Below are positions 1 to 5,178 of a DNA stretch of 7,128 bases, one piece after another. Under the pieces are notes generated by a model that worked only from the letters and a program-made list of their open reading frames with translations, had not been told where the DNA came from and made no database searches. Location: assembly GCA_001800515.1 (NCBI GenBank), contig MGVN01000238.1, positions 33,653 to 40,780 on the forward strand, read 5' to 3'. Positions within the stretch are counted from its first letter, which is position 1; every line of letters begins with the position of its first letter. Origin of the DNA: Elusimicrobia bacterium RIFOXYB2_FULL_49_7. Its GTDB lineage: Bacteria > Fibrobacterota > OXYB2-FULL-49-7. Both the position numbers and the translations under genes were made by a program.

Positions 1-242
1 ATTTTTATACGGGCCGCAAAGGGGATGGTCTGTTCAGCGCGACGATTATCGCTATGTTCGGTGGGATTACCGCTTATTATGCTTACCATGGGGCAGAAGG
101 TCGAACCATTGCCTTTGCCTCCATCACCGGTCTTTTTTATGCGGGTAGTATCTATGGTGCGGCCGTGTCTGCCCGGTTGCACAATACGGAGAAGCGTGCC
201 TATTATTTGAAACGGGCGGACACTCTCTATCGAGGCAGGTAA
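1..242 (+). CDS. C-terminal fragment of a membrane protein with two hydrophobic helices (5' end outside window)
   Basis: The reading frame is open from the left edge (first full codon at position 3) and gives 79 residues before a TAA at 240-242. The visible part starts with FYTGRKGDGL, followed by two hydrophobic stretches (about residues 11-28 and 36-55) and a basic tail ending in LYRGR. The pattern of an [FY]Y-x-G turn, a hydrophobic helix, a Gly/Tyr-rich linker and a second helix recurs in the next gene, so the two look paralogous at their C-termini. From memory, a similar helix-pair domain ends TPR proteins of Bacteroidota-like bacteria, often near yidD; I cannot verify that here. The stop codon abuts the ATG of the next gene (TAAATG), so the two are almost certainly cotranscribed. 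The N-terminal part is not visible and the function is unknown. Confidence 0.75.
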   Translation, partial: FYTGRKGDGLFSATIIAMFGGITAYYAYHGAEGRTIAFASITGLFYAGSIYGAAVSARLHNTEKRAYYLKRADTLYRGR

Positions 243-1106
243 ATGGCTGTTCGTTTGTCCTTAACCCTCTTCCTGGCCGGATTGTTCTTGACCGTCTCTG
301 CTGCTGCTACAGATTCCCTACTGCTTTTTTGCGGATATCTGGAAGAGAAAGGGGAGCCTCTTTTGGCTGCCCACGAATACGGCCGTTATCTTTCTTTGTC
401 AATGGATTTCCAAGAAACCATCCGTTTGAAACAGGCTGCTGCTTTTGAAAAAGCGGGGGAGCGGCAATCGGCACGACGAGGTTTTGAGACAGTTCTGGAT
501 GATTTTCCCGGGTCAGACCAGGCTAAGCTTGCCCATTTCAACTTAGTCCGAAATGCTGTTGCCGGGAGGGATTACCGGTTGGCTCGGTACGAATGGGGCG
601 AACTCGGGCAATACGCGCTGACCGCAGCGGATTCGCTGGAACGCAATTACCTGGATATTCTGATTGACGCCCATCTTTATCGGGCTGATTCCGTCAAGCT
701 GAAAAGCGAACGTCTTATGTTTTCCCCGGTGCGCCGGGTTCAAGTCGACTCTTTACGGACTATTGCCGCCGCGTATCAGAATGCAGAATTCAAATTTCCC
801 AATTTCTCCTATACCCTTTCCGGTTTTGTTCCAGGCGCCGGCCGATACTATGCCGGTGATCGGAAAACAGCGGCTGGCGCTTTTCTGTTAAACACGTCGT
901 TGGCCGGGCTCATGGGCTATTGTGGGTATCAATGGGTTACCCATCACGGTTCGGTACGCTATGTGGCGGGCATGGATTTCGGGGTGGTTGCTTTCTTTTT
1001 GTTCCGGCGCTATTATGAAGGGAATAAGAAGGTGGCCTATGAGGCAGCCGTACGACATAATCAGGAAATTCAGCGCCGATATCAAGAAAGGTTAATCGGT
1101 TATTAA
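243..1106 (+). CDS. Exported TPR-like protein with C-terminal two-helix membrane domain
   Basis: This is a complete 287-residue protein. It begins with a signal peptide (basic start, hydrophobic residues 5-20, Ala-rich likely cleavage region near 20-23). Residues about 25-125 look like degenerate TPR helices, with pairs such as LAAHEYGRYL and ARRGFETVLDDFPGS. The C-terminal domain begins with PGAGRYYAG at 197-205, followed by hydrophobic helices at about 209-228 and 238-255 and a charged tail. The ATG follows the upstream TAA directly, and GAGG at 232-235 sits 7 nt before it, a normal Shine-Dalgarno placement that supports this start. It is probably an envelope protein with periplasmic repeats anchored by its C-terminal helices. 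I do not recognise a named family with certainty. The C-terminal domain resembles the end of the preceding gene, which suggests a duplicated pair that may act together. Confidence 0.85.
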   Translation: MAVRLSLTLFLAGLFLTVSAAATDSLLLFCGYLEEKGEPLLAAHEYGRYLSLSMDFQETIRLKQAAAFEKAGERQSARRGFETVLDDFPGSDQAKLAHFNLVRNAVAGRDYRLARYEWGELGQYALTAADSLERNYLDILIDAHLYRADSVKLKSERLMFSPVRRVQVDSLRTIAAAYQNAEFKFPNFSYTLSGFVPGAGRYYAGDRKTAAGAFLLNTSLAGLMGYCGYQWVTHHGSVRYVAGMDFGVVAFFLFRRYYEGNKKVAYEAAVRHNQEIQRRYQERLIGY

Positions 1107-1108
1107 TA

Positions 1109-1137
1109 TTGCAACCGGAATGATTGGAAATTAATTT
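1109..1137 (+). promoter_or_regulatory. Possible promoter immediately upstream of the CsgG-like gene
   Basis: TTGCAA at 1109-1114 and TAATTT at 1132-1137 are 17 nt apart, and the -10-like hexamer ends only 7 nt before the ATG at 1145. If it is used, the transcript would start at or next to the ATG. The -10 match is only 3 of 6 (first T, A, last T), so this is tentative. It would explain why no Shine-Dalgarno site lies at normal spacing. Confidence 0.3.
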
Positions 1138-1144
1138 TATTACC

Positions 1145-2056
1145 ATGAAACATATCATACCTTATTTCCTGATTTTCTGTTTCTTTGCCTCCCTAAACGG
1201 TCAAGATGCAGCCATAAAGAAAATAAACTTGGCCGTATTGGAGCTTGAAGGCAAGAATGTCTCTCAGGCCGAAGCAAGCATCCTGACTGATAAGCTGCGC
1301 GGCGAATTCGTTAGAAGCGGCCGGTTCCAGGTCATTGAACGGGGCCAAATGGAGACCATTCTGAAGGAACAGGGATTTCAGCAGAGCGGCTGCACAGACC
1401 AATCCTGTTTGGTGGAAATGGGCCAACTCATGGGCGTGGAGCGTATGGCAGCCGGCAGTGTGGGCAAAATCGGCAATATGTTTCTGGTTTCTGTGCGTAT
1501 GATCGATGTCGCGAAAGGGCAGATTTTAGCGACCGCAGAAGAAGAACGGGATGGAAGTATTGAAGAAGTATTGAAATCCGCTATTCCCGCTGTGGTTCAA
1601 GCCTTGACCGACAATACAATCGGAACACCTTCTTCTTCTGTCAGGCTACCCCCATTCGCATCCAAGCCAAAAGGGGGGTTGAAACCGGCAGCCGCGACCT
1701 GTCTGATGAGTGATGCCCGAGTCGGTTTGGCCATGAATGAAGGACAGGATGTCACTATTTACGATTGGATGAATTTCTGCGGAAATGTGGTTCAAGCCTC
1801 GGGTTTGGGCATATTAATAAAAGCTTATACCTCTTATGAAACCGGTTTTCAGAAAGCGGGCGCACGCGGTTTTTGTGTTTCTTATTGTATGGGTCCCCGT
1901 GCAGGCAGTATGCTGCCGGAATATAAAATTCGCTCCATTGAAAAGCTGCTCTGCATTCCGGTGGTGAATATTTATCCCACACTGGCTATTTCCATGGAAG
2001 CCTATAGCGGCAAGACGCTGACTCAGGTTATCGAAGAAGAGAAATTAAAACGCTAA
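1145..2056 (+). CDS. Secreted CsgG/LpoB-like protein with a duplicated C-terminal domain of unknown function
   Basis: A 303-residue protein starting at the ATG that gives a clean signal peptide (MKHIIPYFLIFCFFASLNGQ). An in-frame TTG at 1124 would add seven residues before it and is less likely. Residues 27-156 match the CsgG/LpoB/FlgT-type fold in pattern: INLAVLELEG at 27-36, a helix with FVRSGRFQVIER at 55-66, the pair C83/C88 in CTDQSCLVEMGQLMGVE, then AAGSVGKIGNMF and VRMIDVAKGQIL. Such proteins are periplasmic or outer-membrane-associated and include curli secretion and penicillin-binding-protein activator families. No lipobox is visible, so it is probably soluble or anchored differently. 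After a linker (160-185), residues 189-303 form two copies of an R-x-G-x-M...I...AY module (see findings). It lies 38 nt after the preceding gene with no good Shine-Dalgarno site. The CsgG-like assignment is fairly sure; the role is unknown. Confidence 0.8.
   Translation: MKHIIPYFLIFCFFASLNGQDAAIKKINLAVLELEGKNVSQAEASILTDKLRGEFVRSGRFQVIERGQMETILKEQGFQQSGCTDQSCLVEMGQLMGVERMAAGSVGKIGNMFLVSVRMIDVAKGQILATAEEERDGSIEEVLKSAIPAVVQALTDNTIGTPSSSVRLPPFASKPKGGLKPAAATCLMSDARVGLAMNEGQDVTIYDWMNFCGNVVQASGLGILIKAYTSYETGFQKAGARGFCVSYCMGPRAGSMLPEYKIRSIEKLLCIPVVNIYPTLAISMEAYSGKTLTQVIEEEKLKR
1709..2053 (+). repeat. Internal duplication in the C-terminal domain of the CsgG-like protein
   Basis: Residues 189-233 and 249-292 of the CsgG-like protein align with an offset of 59-60 residues. 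Copy one has ARVGLAMNEG, then I205, V215 and KAYTS; copy two has PRAGSMLPEY, then I265, V274 and EAYSG. The shared pattern is R-x-G-x-M, an Ile 13 residues after the Arg, a hydrophobic stretch and a terminal Ala-Tyr. Copy two is the more hydrophobic (IPVVNIYPTLAIS at 271-283) and ends in an acidic TQVIEEEK tail. This is a divergent protein-level repeat read by eye, not a DNA repeat. Confidence 0.55.
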
Positions 2057-2078
2057 GCTTTTAAAACGGCTTTTAGCG
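2051..2078. terminator. Inverted repeat spanning both convergent stop codons, possible bidirectional terminator
   Basis: CGCTAA at 2051-2056 and TTAGCG at 2073-2078 are perfect inverted arms, and an inner GC/GC pairing is possible with a 2-nt bulge. The arms contain the TAA of the plus-strand CsgG-like gene (2054-2056) and of the minus-strand nadD gene (2073-2075). The loop includes TTTTAAAA. It sits where convergent transcripts would end. The stem is short and lacks a clean GC-rich stem plus U-tract, so classical intrinsic termination is uncertain. Confidence 0.35.
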
Positions 2079-2660
2079 GTACCACCCATTTTCCAGAATC
2101 AATTCTAAAACCGGTAACGGCAAAAAACCGGAAAGATCGGTGTTGTTCGACAATCGTCGCCGCAGATCCGTGGAAGAGAGTTCCAATGGTTCCACCGGAA
2201 CGGGCACCATTCGAGAAGCCAATTCCGGAAAATGGTCCAGAAAAGGAAAGGGGGGGCGTGCTACAACCGCCAATGTGGCCAGGGCAAAGATCTTTTCAGG
2301 ATGGCGCCATGTTGAAATCTCCGGAATATTGTCAGCACCTATCAGGAAGAAAAGATCGGTATCCGGATTATCTGCATGAAAAGCGGAGAGTGTTTCATGG
2401 GTATACGAGAGACCGCCTCGCTGTATTTCAATATCCGATACTTCAACCTTATCCAGGTCTTTGAATGCAGCCCGTGTCAGCGCCAGTCTTGCTTCAGCAT
2501 TCAATGCCGGGACATCTTTATGGGAGGGCATGTAGGCGGGCAGGACGATTAGCTTGTCTAAATGAAGGTGGGTGAGGGCGGCTTTGACGACCCGCAGATG
2601 GCCGTGATGGGGAGGATCGAAAAGACCGCCGAAAAGTGCGATCCGTTTATTTGATGACAA
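2073..2660 (-). CDS. nadD: Nicotinate-nucleotide adenylyltransferase
   Basis: NadD transfers AMP from ATP to nicotinate mononucleotide, giving deamido-NAD, the penultimate step of NAD synthesis in the cytoplasm. The 195-residue protein has the usual family length and the nucleotidyltransferase signatures: GGLFDPPHHGH at 11-21 (the HxGH motif is H18-H21), YMPSHK at 43-48, a YTHET stretch at 86-90, FLIGAD at 105-110, W118 followed by PEKI, and the late SSTDLR motif at 162-167. The start is a TTG at 2658-2660. The upstream bamD TAA lies in the same frame one codon (GCG) earlier, and the TTG places the first beta strand (KRIALFGG) at its usual distance from the N-terminus. Only a weak purine stretch precedes it, so translation is probably coupled to bamD. 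It is the last gene of the minus-strand operon. Confidence 0.95.
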   Translation of the reverse strand: MSSNKRIALFGGLFDPPHHGHLRVVKAALTHLHLDKLIVLPAYMPSHKDVPALNAEARLALTRAAFKDLDKVEVSDIEIQRGGLSYTHETLSAFHADNPDTDLFFLIGADNIPEISTWRHPEKIFALATLAVVARPPFPFLDHFPELASRMVPVPVEPLELSSTDLRRRLSNNTDLSGFLPLPVLELILENGWYR

Positions 2661-2663
2661 CGC

Positions 2664-3551
2664 TTATTTTCTTTTTTTTTCTATTTTACGGTTAAGACGG
2701 GTCAAATCCCGCTTGAGATCATCCACAAAGATTTTCATTTCGCTGCGCGTGTCATAGGATACCAGGCCGAAAAGATGAATGCTTTTGTAGAACCAGCCCC
2801 GGAAACGAACGGTCCGGATCGCGACCTGCTCTTTTTCCTCGAGCATGGTCAATCTTAATGCGCAGGTATCCACGTTTTGCCTGGCATTCTCATAATTCTT
2901 GAGTTGATAGTTTGCGAGCGCCCATTCATAGCGCCCCCGAACGCACCAACGGGAATCGGGATACTCCTGTTCCAATGCCTTGAAATAATGGATGGCCGAA
3001 GAGGGATAGCCCATACGCCGGTAAAGACGGCCTGCCAGGAATTCCTTTTCCGCCAGCTTTTCAAGACAGAGGCGGTTCAGACCGCGCACGGAATCGGCAA
3101 AAGCGCTTTGGGGGTGGACATCCATAAAGTTGTCCGTCTCTTCAATGGCTTTGCGGGTCAGCTCCTGATCAAGACGGGGCGGCAGTGATTCTTTGATAAG
3201 GGTGAGACAGAGATGGTAATGGGCGTTGTCTGAATAGGGCTCACTGGCCGGAAAGTCTCGCACCACGGTACGGAAGTCGGTTTCCGCAGCCGGAAAATCT
3301 TCGAGCTGATAATGGCACAGGCCGATGTAAAACTGAACTTCCCCGATATAGGAATTGCCCGGATGATCAAATTTGATGGCTTCAAGCTGTTCCAATGCTC
3401 GGCCGTATTTGGCATCATCGTAGGTTTTTTTTGCTTCGGAGAGGAGGTCTTCAACCAGCGGCTCAGGACCCACATATTGCGGACCGCAAGCGGATAGAAT
3501 AAAAGAAAGCACCGGCAGCAGCAAGACGGCAAGAATAAGGGGTTTTTTCAA
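2664..3551 (-). CDS. bamD: Outer membrane protein assembly lipoprotein BamD-like (TPR)
   Basis: BamD is the essential lipoprotein of the BAM complex, which folds beta-barrel proteins into the outer membrane. The protein has a lipoprotein signal with lipobox LSAC (C22), followed by GPQYVGPE and a chain of TPR helix pairs at about 34-64, 71-101, 107-147, 168-199 and 204-232, including the typical LEAIKFDHPGN and FYIGLCHYQLEDFPAAE segments. At 295 residues it is longer than E. coli BamD (about 245), with an extra basic tail from about 236, ending in RKIEKKRK. The start is a TTG at 3549-3551: the upstream gene's TAA lies in frame two codons before it and no ATG is available near the signal peptide. 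GGAAAAG at 3561-3567 is a plausible Shine-Dalgarno site. Another TPR lipoprotein of the same general architecture cannot be excluded, but BamD fits best. Confidence 0.85.
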   Translation of the reverse strand: MKKPLILAVLLLPVLSFILSACGPQYVGPEPLVEDLLSEAKKTYDDAKYGRALEQLEAIKFDHPGNSYIGEVQFYIGLCHYQLEDFPAAETDFRTVVRDFPASEPYSDNAHYHLCLTLIKESLPPRLDQELTRKAIEETDNFMDVHPQSAFADSVRGLNRLCLEKLAEKEFLAGRLYRRMGYPSSAIHYFKALEQEYPDSRWCVRGRYEWALANYQLKNYENARQNVDTCALRLTMLEEKEQVAIRTVRFRGWFYKSIHLFGLVSYDTRSEMKIFVDDLKRDLTRLNRKIEKKRK

Positions 3552-3557
3552 GTGGGG

Positions 3558-4364
3558 TTACTTTTCCAGTTGATTGATGTATTTTCGGGCTTCCGTTTCG
3601 TATTCGCTTTGCGGGTATTGCGTTAAAAGATTCTTGAATTCAACCACAGCCTGATTGTTGTCTCCCAGTTTCATGTAGCAGAGGGCGATACGCATTTGAG
3701 CATCATCCGCCTTATCCGTGTGCGCATAGGAGAAGACCATTTTATAGTTGGTGATGGCAACAGCATATTGCTTCAGGTTAAAGTAGCCCTCACCGGTCCA
3801 GAACTGGCTATTATCCGCATATTTTCCGTTAGGGGCTGCCTTGAGCGCTTCTTTAAAGGCCACCACCGCATTCAGAAACTTGCCATTATTAAAATAGGAC
3901 TGGGCAATGCGGTAACGTCGTTCTTCGTCCGATAAACCGGCCAGGGCGTCTGTGGCACCGGGTTTGAAGGTACTGATGGAATAGACCGCCGGCGGTTTTT
4001 CCCGCTTGGGTACATTTACCTTGGTGCGGAGCGAGTCGAGTTCGCGATAGATGTTTTTGACCTCTTCAGTGAGCACGGAAACACGGTTTTCAAGCTCTTC
4101 TATCTTGGCCGCACTTACGCTGGCCATTTCTTCTGAAAAACTGAGGAGTTGGTTGTTGATTTCCGTGAGCCGGGCGTTCATTACTTCCACATCCAATTTG
4201 GCTTCCTGGGATAGTTTCAGTGCTTCGTCGGAATTTTCTTTAACCGTGACAATGTCGATTTCCGGAAGCAAAACATCCCCTTCCGGGGTGGCGGGTCGGG
4301 ATGCCGAACAGCCGGTCAGATAGGCGATGACAGGAAACAGGATAAAAATGGAAGATACTTTCAT
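3558..4364 (-). CDS. CpoB/YbgF-like lipoprotein with coiled coil and TPR repeats
   Basis: The 268-residue product from the ATG at 4362-4364 starts with a lipoprotein signal (MKVSSIFILFPVIAYLTGC, lipobox LTGC, C19). Residues about 44-118 form a predicted coiled coil rich in Glu, Leu and Asn. Three C-terminal TPRs follow at about 149-180, 186-217 and 222-253, with the YbgF-like segments QFWTGEGYFNLKQY and ALCYMKLGDNNQAV. In E. coli, CpoB coordinates peptidoglycan synthesis with outer-membrane constriction through Tol-Pal. Unlike that soluble periplasmic protein, this one looks lipid-anchored, and no tol or pal gene is in the window. An upstream in-frame TTG at 4406 would add 14 residues that spoil the signal peptide, so the ATG is preferred. 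No Shine-Dalgarno site is seen; a promoter-like element precedes it. Confidence 0.85.
   Translation of the reverse strand: MKVSSIFILFPVIAYLTGCSASRPATPEGDVLLPEIDIVTVKENSDEALKLSQEAKLDVEVMNARLTEINNQLLSFSEEMASVSAAKIEELENRVSVLTEEVKNIYRELDSLRTKVNVPKREKPPAVYSISTFKPGATDALAGLSDEERRYRIAQSYFNNGKFLNAVVAFKEALKAAPNGKYADNSQFWTGEGYFNLKQYAVAITNYKMVFSYAHTDKADDAQMRIALCYMKLGDNNQAVVEFKNLLTQYPQSEYETEARKYINQLEK
3561..3567 (-). promoter_or_regulatory. Shine-Dalgarno-like site for the TTG start of bamD
   Basis: GGAAAAG on the minus strand lies 9 nt before the TTG at 3549-3551, inside the last codons of the CpoB-like gene. It supports initiation at this TTG, the only usable start after the in-frame TAA. Confidence 0.5.
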
Positions 4365-4377
4365 AAAATATGGATAT

Positions 4378-4406
4378 AAAATAGCTATGTCTCGGAAACA
4401 AGTCAA
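4378..4406 (-). promoter_or_regulatory. Probable internal promoter in front of the CpoB-like gene
   Basis: On the minus strand TTGACT (4401-4406) is followed, after exactly 17 nt, by TATTTT (4378-4383). The -10 ends 13 nt before the ATG at 4364, so a transcript would carry only about 5-7 nt of leader. It overlaps the end of the upstream gene and lies in the operon's only gap of notable size (38 nt). It could give cpoB-bamD-nadD their own expression. Confidence 0.5.
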
Positions 4407-4873
4407 GTGAAGCGGCCGTTATGAGAAAATTCCCGCCATTCCTTCATGGTCATCATATAAAGATAACGCTTGGACTGAAAACGGTTTGCAAGACGGTATA
4501 GGAAAAAGTAAGCAAACGGGGATTTTATTGGATTATAGAGGGTATCCATCAATAAATGAAGCACTGCGCCCGTAAAAATGGCCCAACCGGCCAATGCGTG
4601 TCCGCTTGCAATAAGAACAAGGAGCAGAATCAGGGCGAGATCGAAACCGTGAAAAAGGAAGACCGTCCGTTGGCCTTTCAGATGCAGATCATCAGCCAGA
4701 AAATCGCGGAAACGGTTGCGTCGTCCTACTTTGCAGAGATATTCGGGCACATGATCCAAATCAATAAAGACCCCTGCCGTGAAATGGAGGGCTGAAAGCG
4801 GGAGGGAGCGGGTCAGACCATACACCAACCCGGTTGATGCCAGGGAGGCGATGGCATGGGGAAGTGGTCTCAA
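4403..4873 (-). CDS. Integral membrane putative metal-dependent hydrolase, YdjM/DUF457-like
   Basis: This 156-residue protein is hydrophobic and carries the spaced polar residues typical of YdjM-type membrane hydrolases: H6 near the N-terminus, FIDLDH at 36-41 (D38, D40, H41), FHGFD at 74-78 with H75, and HLLMD at 106-110 (H106, D110). Hydrophobic helices lie at about 8-20, 26-38, 77-90 and 94-109, and the tail after 130 is basic and aromatic. The His/Asp pattern suggests metal binding in the membrane; the family's substrate is poorly defined. The start is a TTG at 4871-4873 that overlaps the TGA of the upstream gene by 4 nt (TTGA), indicating translational coupling. No internal ATG precedes the conserved motifs. 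The family assignment rests on motifs read by eye. Confidence 0.7.
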   Translation of the reverse strand: MRPLPHAIASLASTGLVYGLTRSLPLSALHFTAGVFIDLDHVPEYLCKVGRRNRFRDFLADDLHLKGQRTVFLFHGFDLALILLLVLIASGHALAGWAIFTGAVLHLLMDTLYNPIKSPFAYFFLYRLANRFQSKRYLYMMTMKEWREFSHNGRFT

Positions 4874-5142
4874 TTGTCCGTTTTGGGTTGCCGCAGGCTG
4901 ATAATGCGTCCTACCACGTAAATGATGAATCCGATCACAGCCATAACAAAGGAGACTGTTTCAAAAATCGGCGGCAGCATCCCTCTTTTCCAGAAGAACA
5001 TGATGGTTAGGGCGCAGAGCAGGACGATAAAACCGGCGACTCTCAGACGTAGGCTTTTCTTCAGCGGATCATGGCCCTCTTTTTTTTGAACCGGTTCGGT
5101 CAGAAAAGAGAGATCGTTTTCCTTGGGTTCTTGATTTTCCAT
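4870..5142 (-). CDS. Small two-helix membrane protein of unknown function
   Basis: This 90-residue protein starts at the ATG at 5140-5142. It has a charged cytoplasmic-looking N-terminal third (ENQEPKEND, then KKEGHDPLKKS), two hydrophobic helices at about 34-51 and 59-79, and a short basic tail. I do not recognise it. A longer in-frame reading back to 5292 runs over the 3' end of the preceding gene and gives an implausible Trp/Pro-rich N-terminus, so I reject that start. The gene begins 16 nt after the upstream stop and overlaps the next gene by 4 nt, so it may work with the neighbouring membrane hydrolase. It lacks a Shine-Dalgarno site but has a TATATT element 6 nt before the ATG. Confidence 0.7.
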   Translation of the reverse strand: MENQEPKENDLSFLTEPVQKKEGHDPLKKSLRLRVAGFIVLLCALTIMFFWKRGMLPPIFETVSFVMAVIGFIIYVVGRIISLRQPKTDN

Positions 5143-5148
5143 GGGAAT

Positions 5149-5178
5149 AATATAACAATTACTTGGAGTAAACACCAA
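5149..5178 (-). promoter_or_regulatory. Possible promoter directly before the 90-residue membrane protein gene
   Basis: On the minus strand TTGGTG (5173-5178) and TATATT (5149-5154) are 18 nt apart, and the -10-like hexamer ends 6 nt before the ATG at 5142. The TATATT is a good match; the -35 is weak beyond TTG. If it is active, the transcript would be leaderless. Confidence 0.35.

Noticed and set aside
1124..1144. TTG start seven codons upstream of the CsgG-like ATG
   Set aside because: The ATG at 1145 gives a cleaner signal peptide and no convincing ribosome site favours the TTG.
2140..2464. Two plus-strand open frames opposite nadD
   Set aside because: They overlap clear nadD motifs on the other strand and have low-complexity, non-protein-like composition.
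2669..2685. T-rich tract as an intrinsic terminator between bamD and nadD
   Set aside because: The tract encodes the Lys-rich C-terminus of BamD on the minus strand (A-rich there), and no stem precedes it in the direction of transcription.
4365..4406. TTG start 14 codons upstream of the CpoB-like ATG
   Set aside because: The added residues would precede an intact lipoprotein signal peptide, and the same bases form a good -35/-10 pair.
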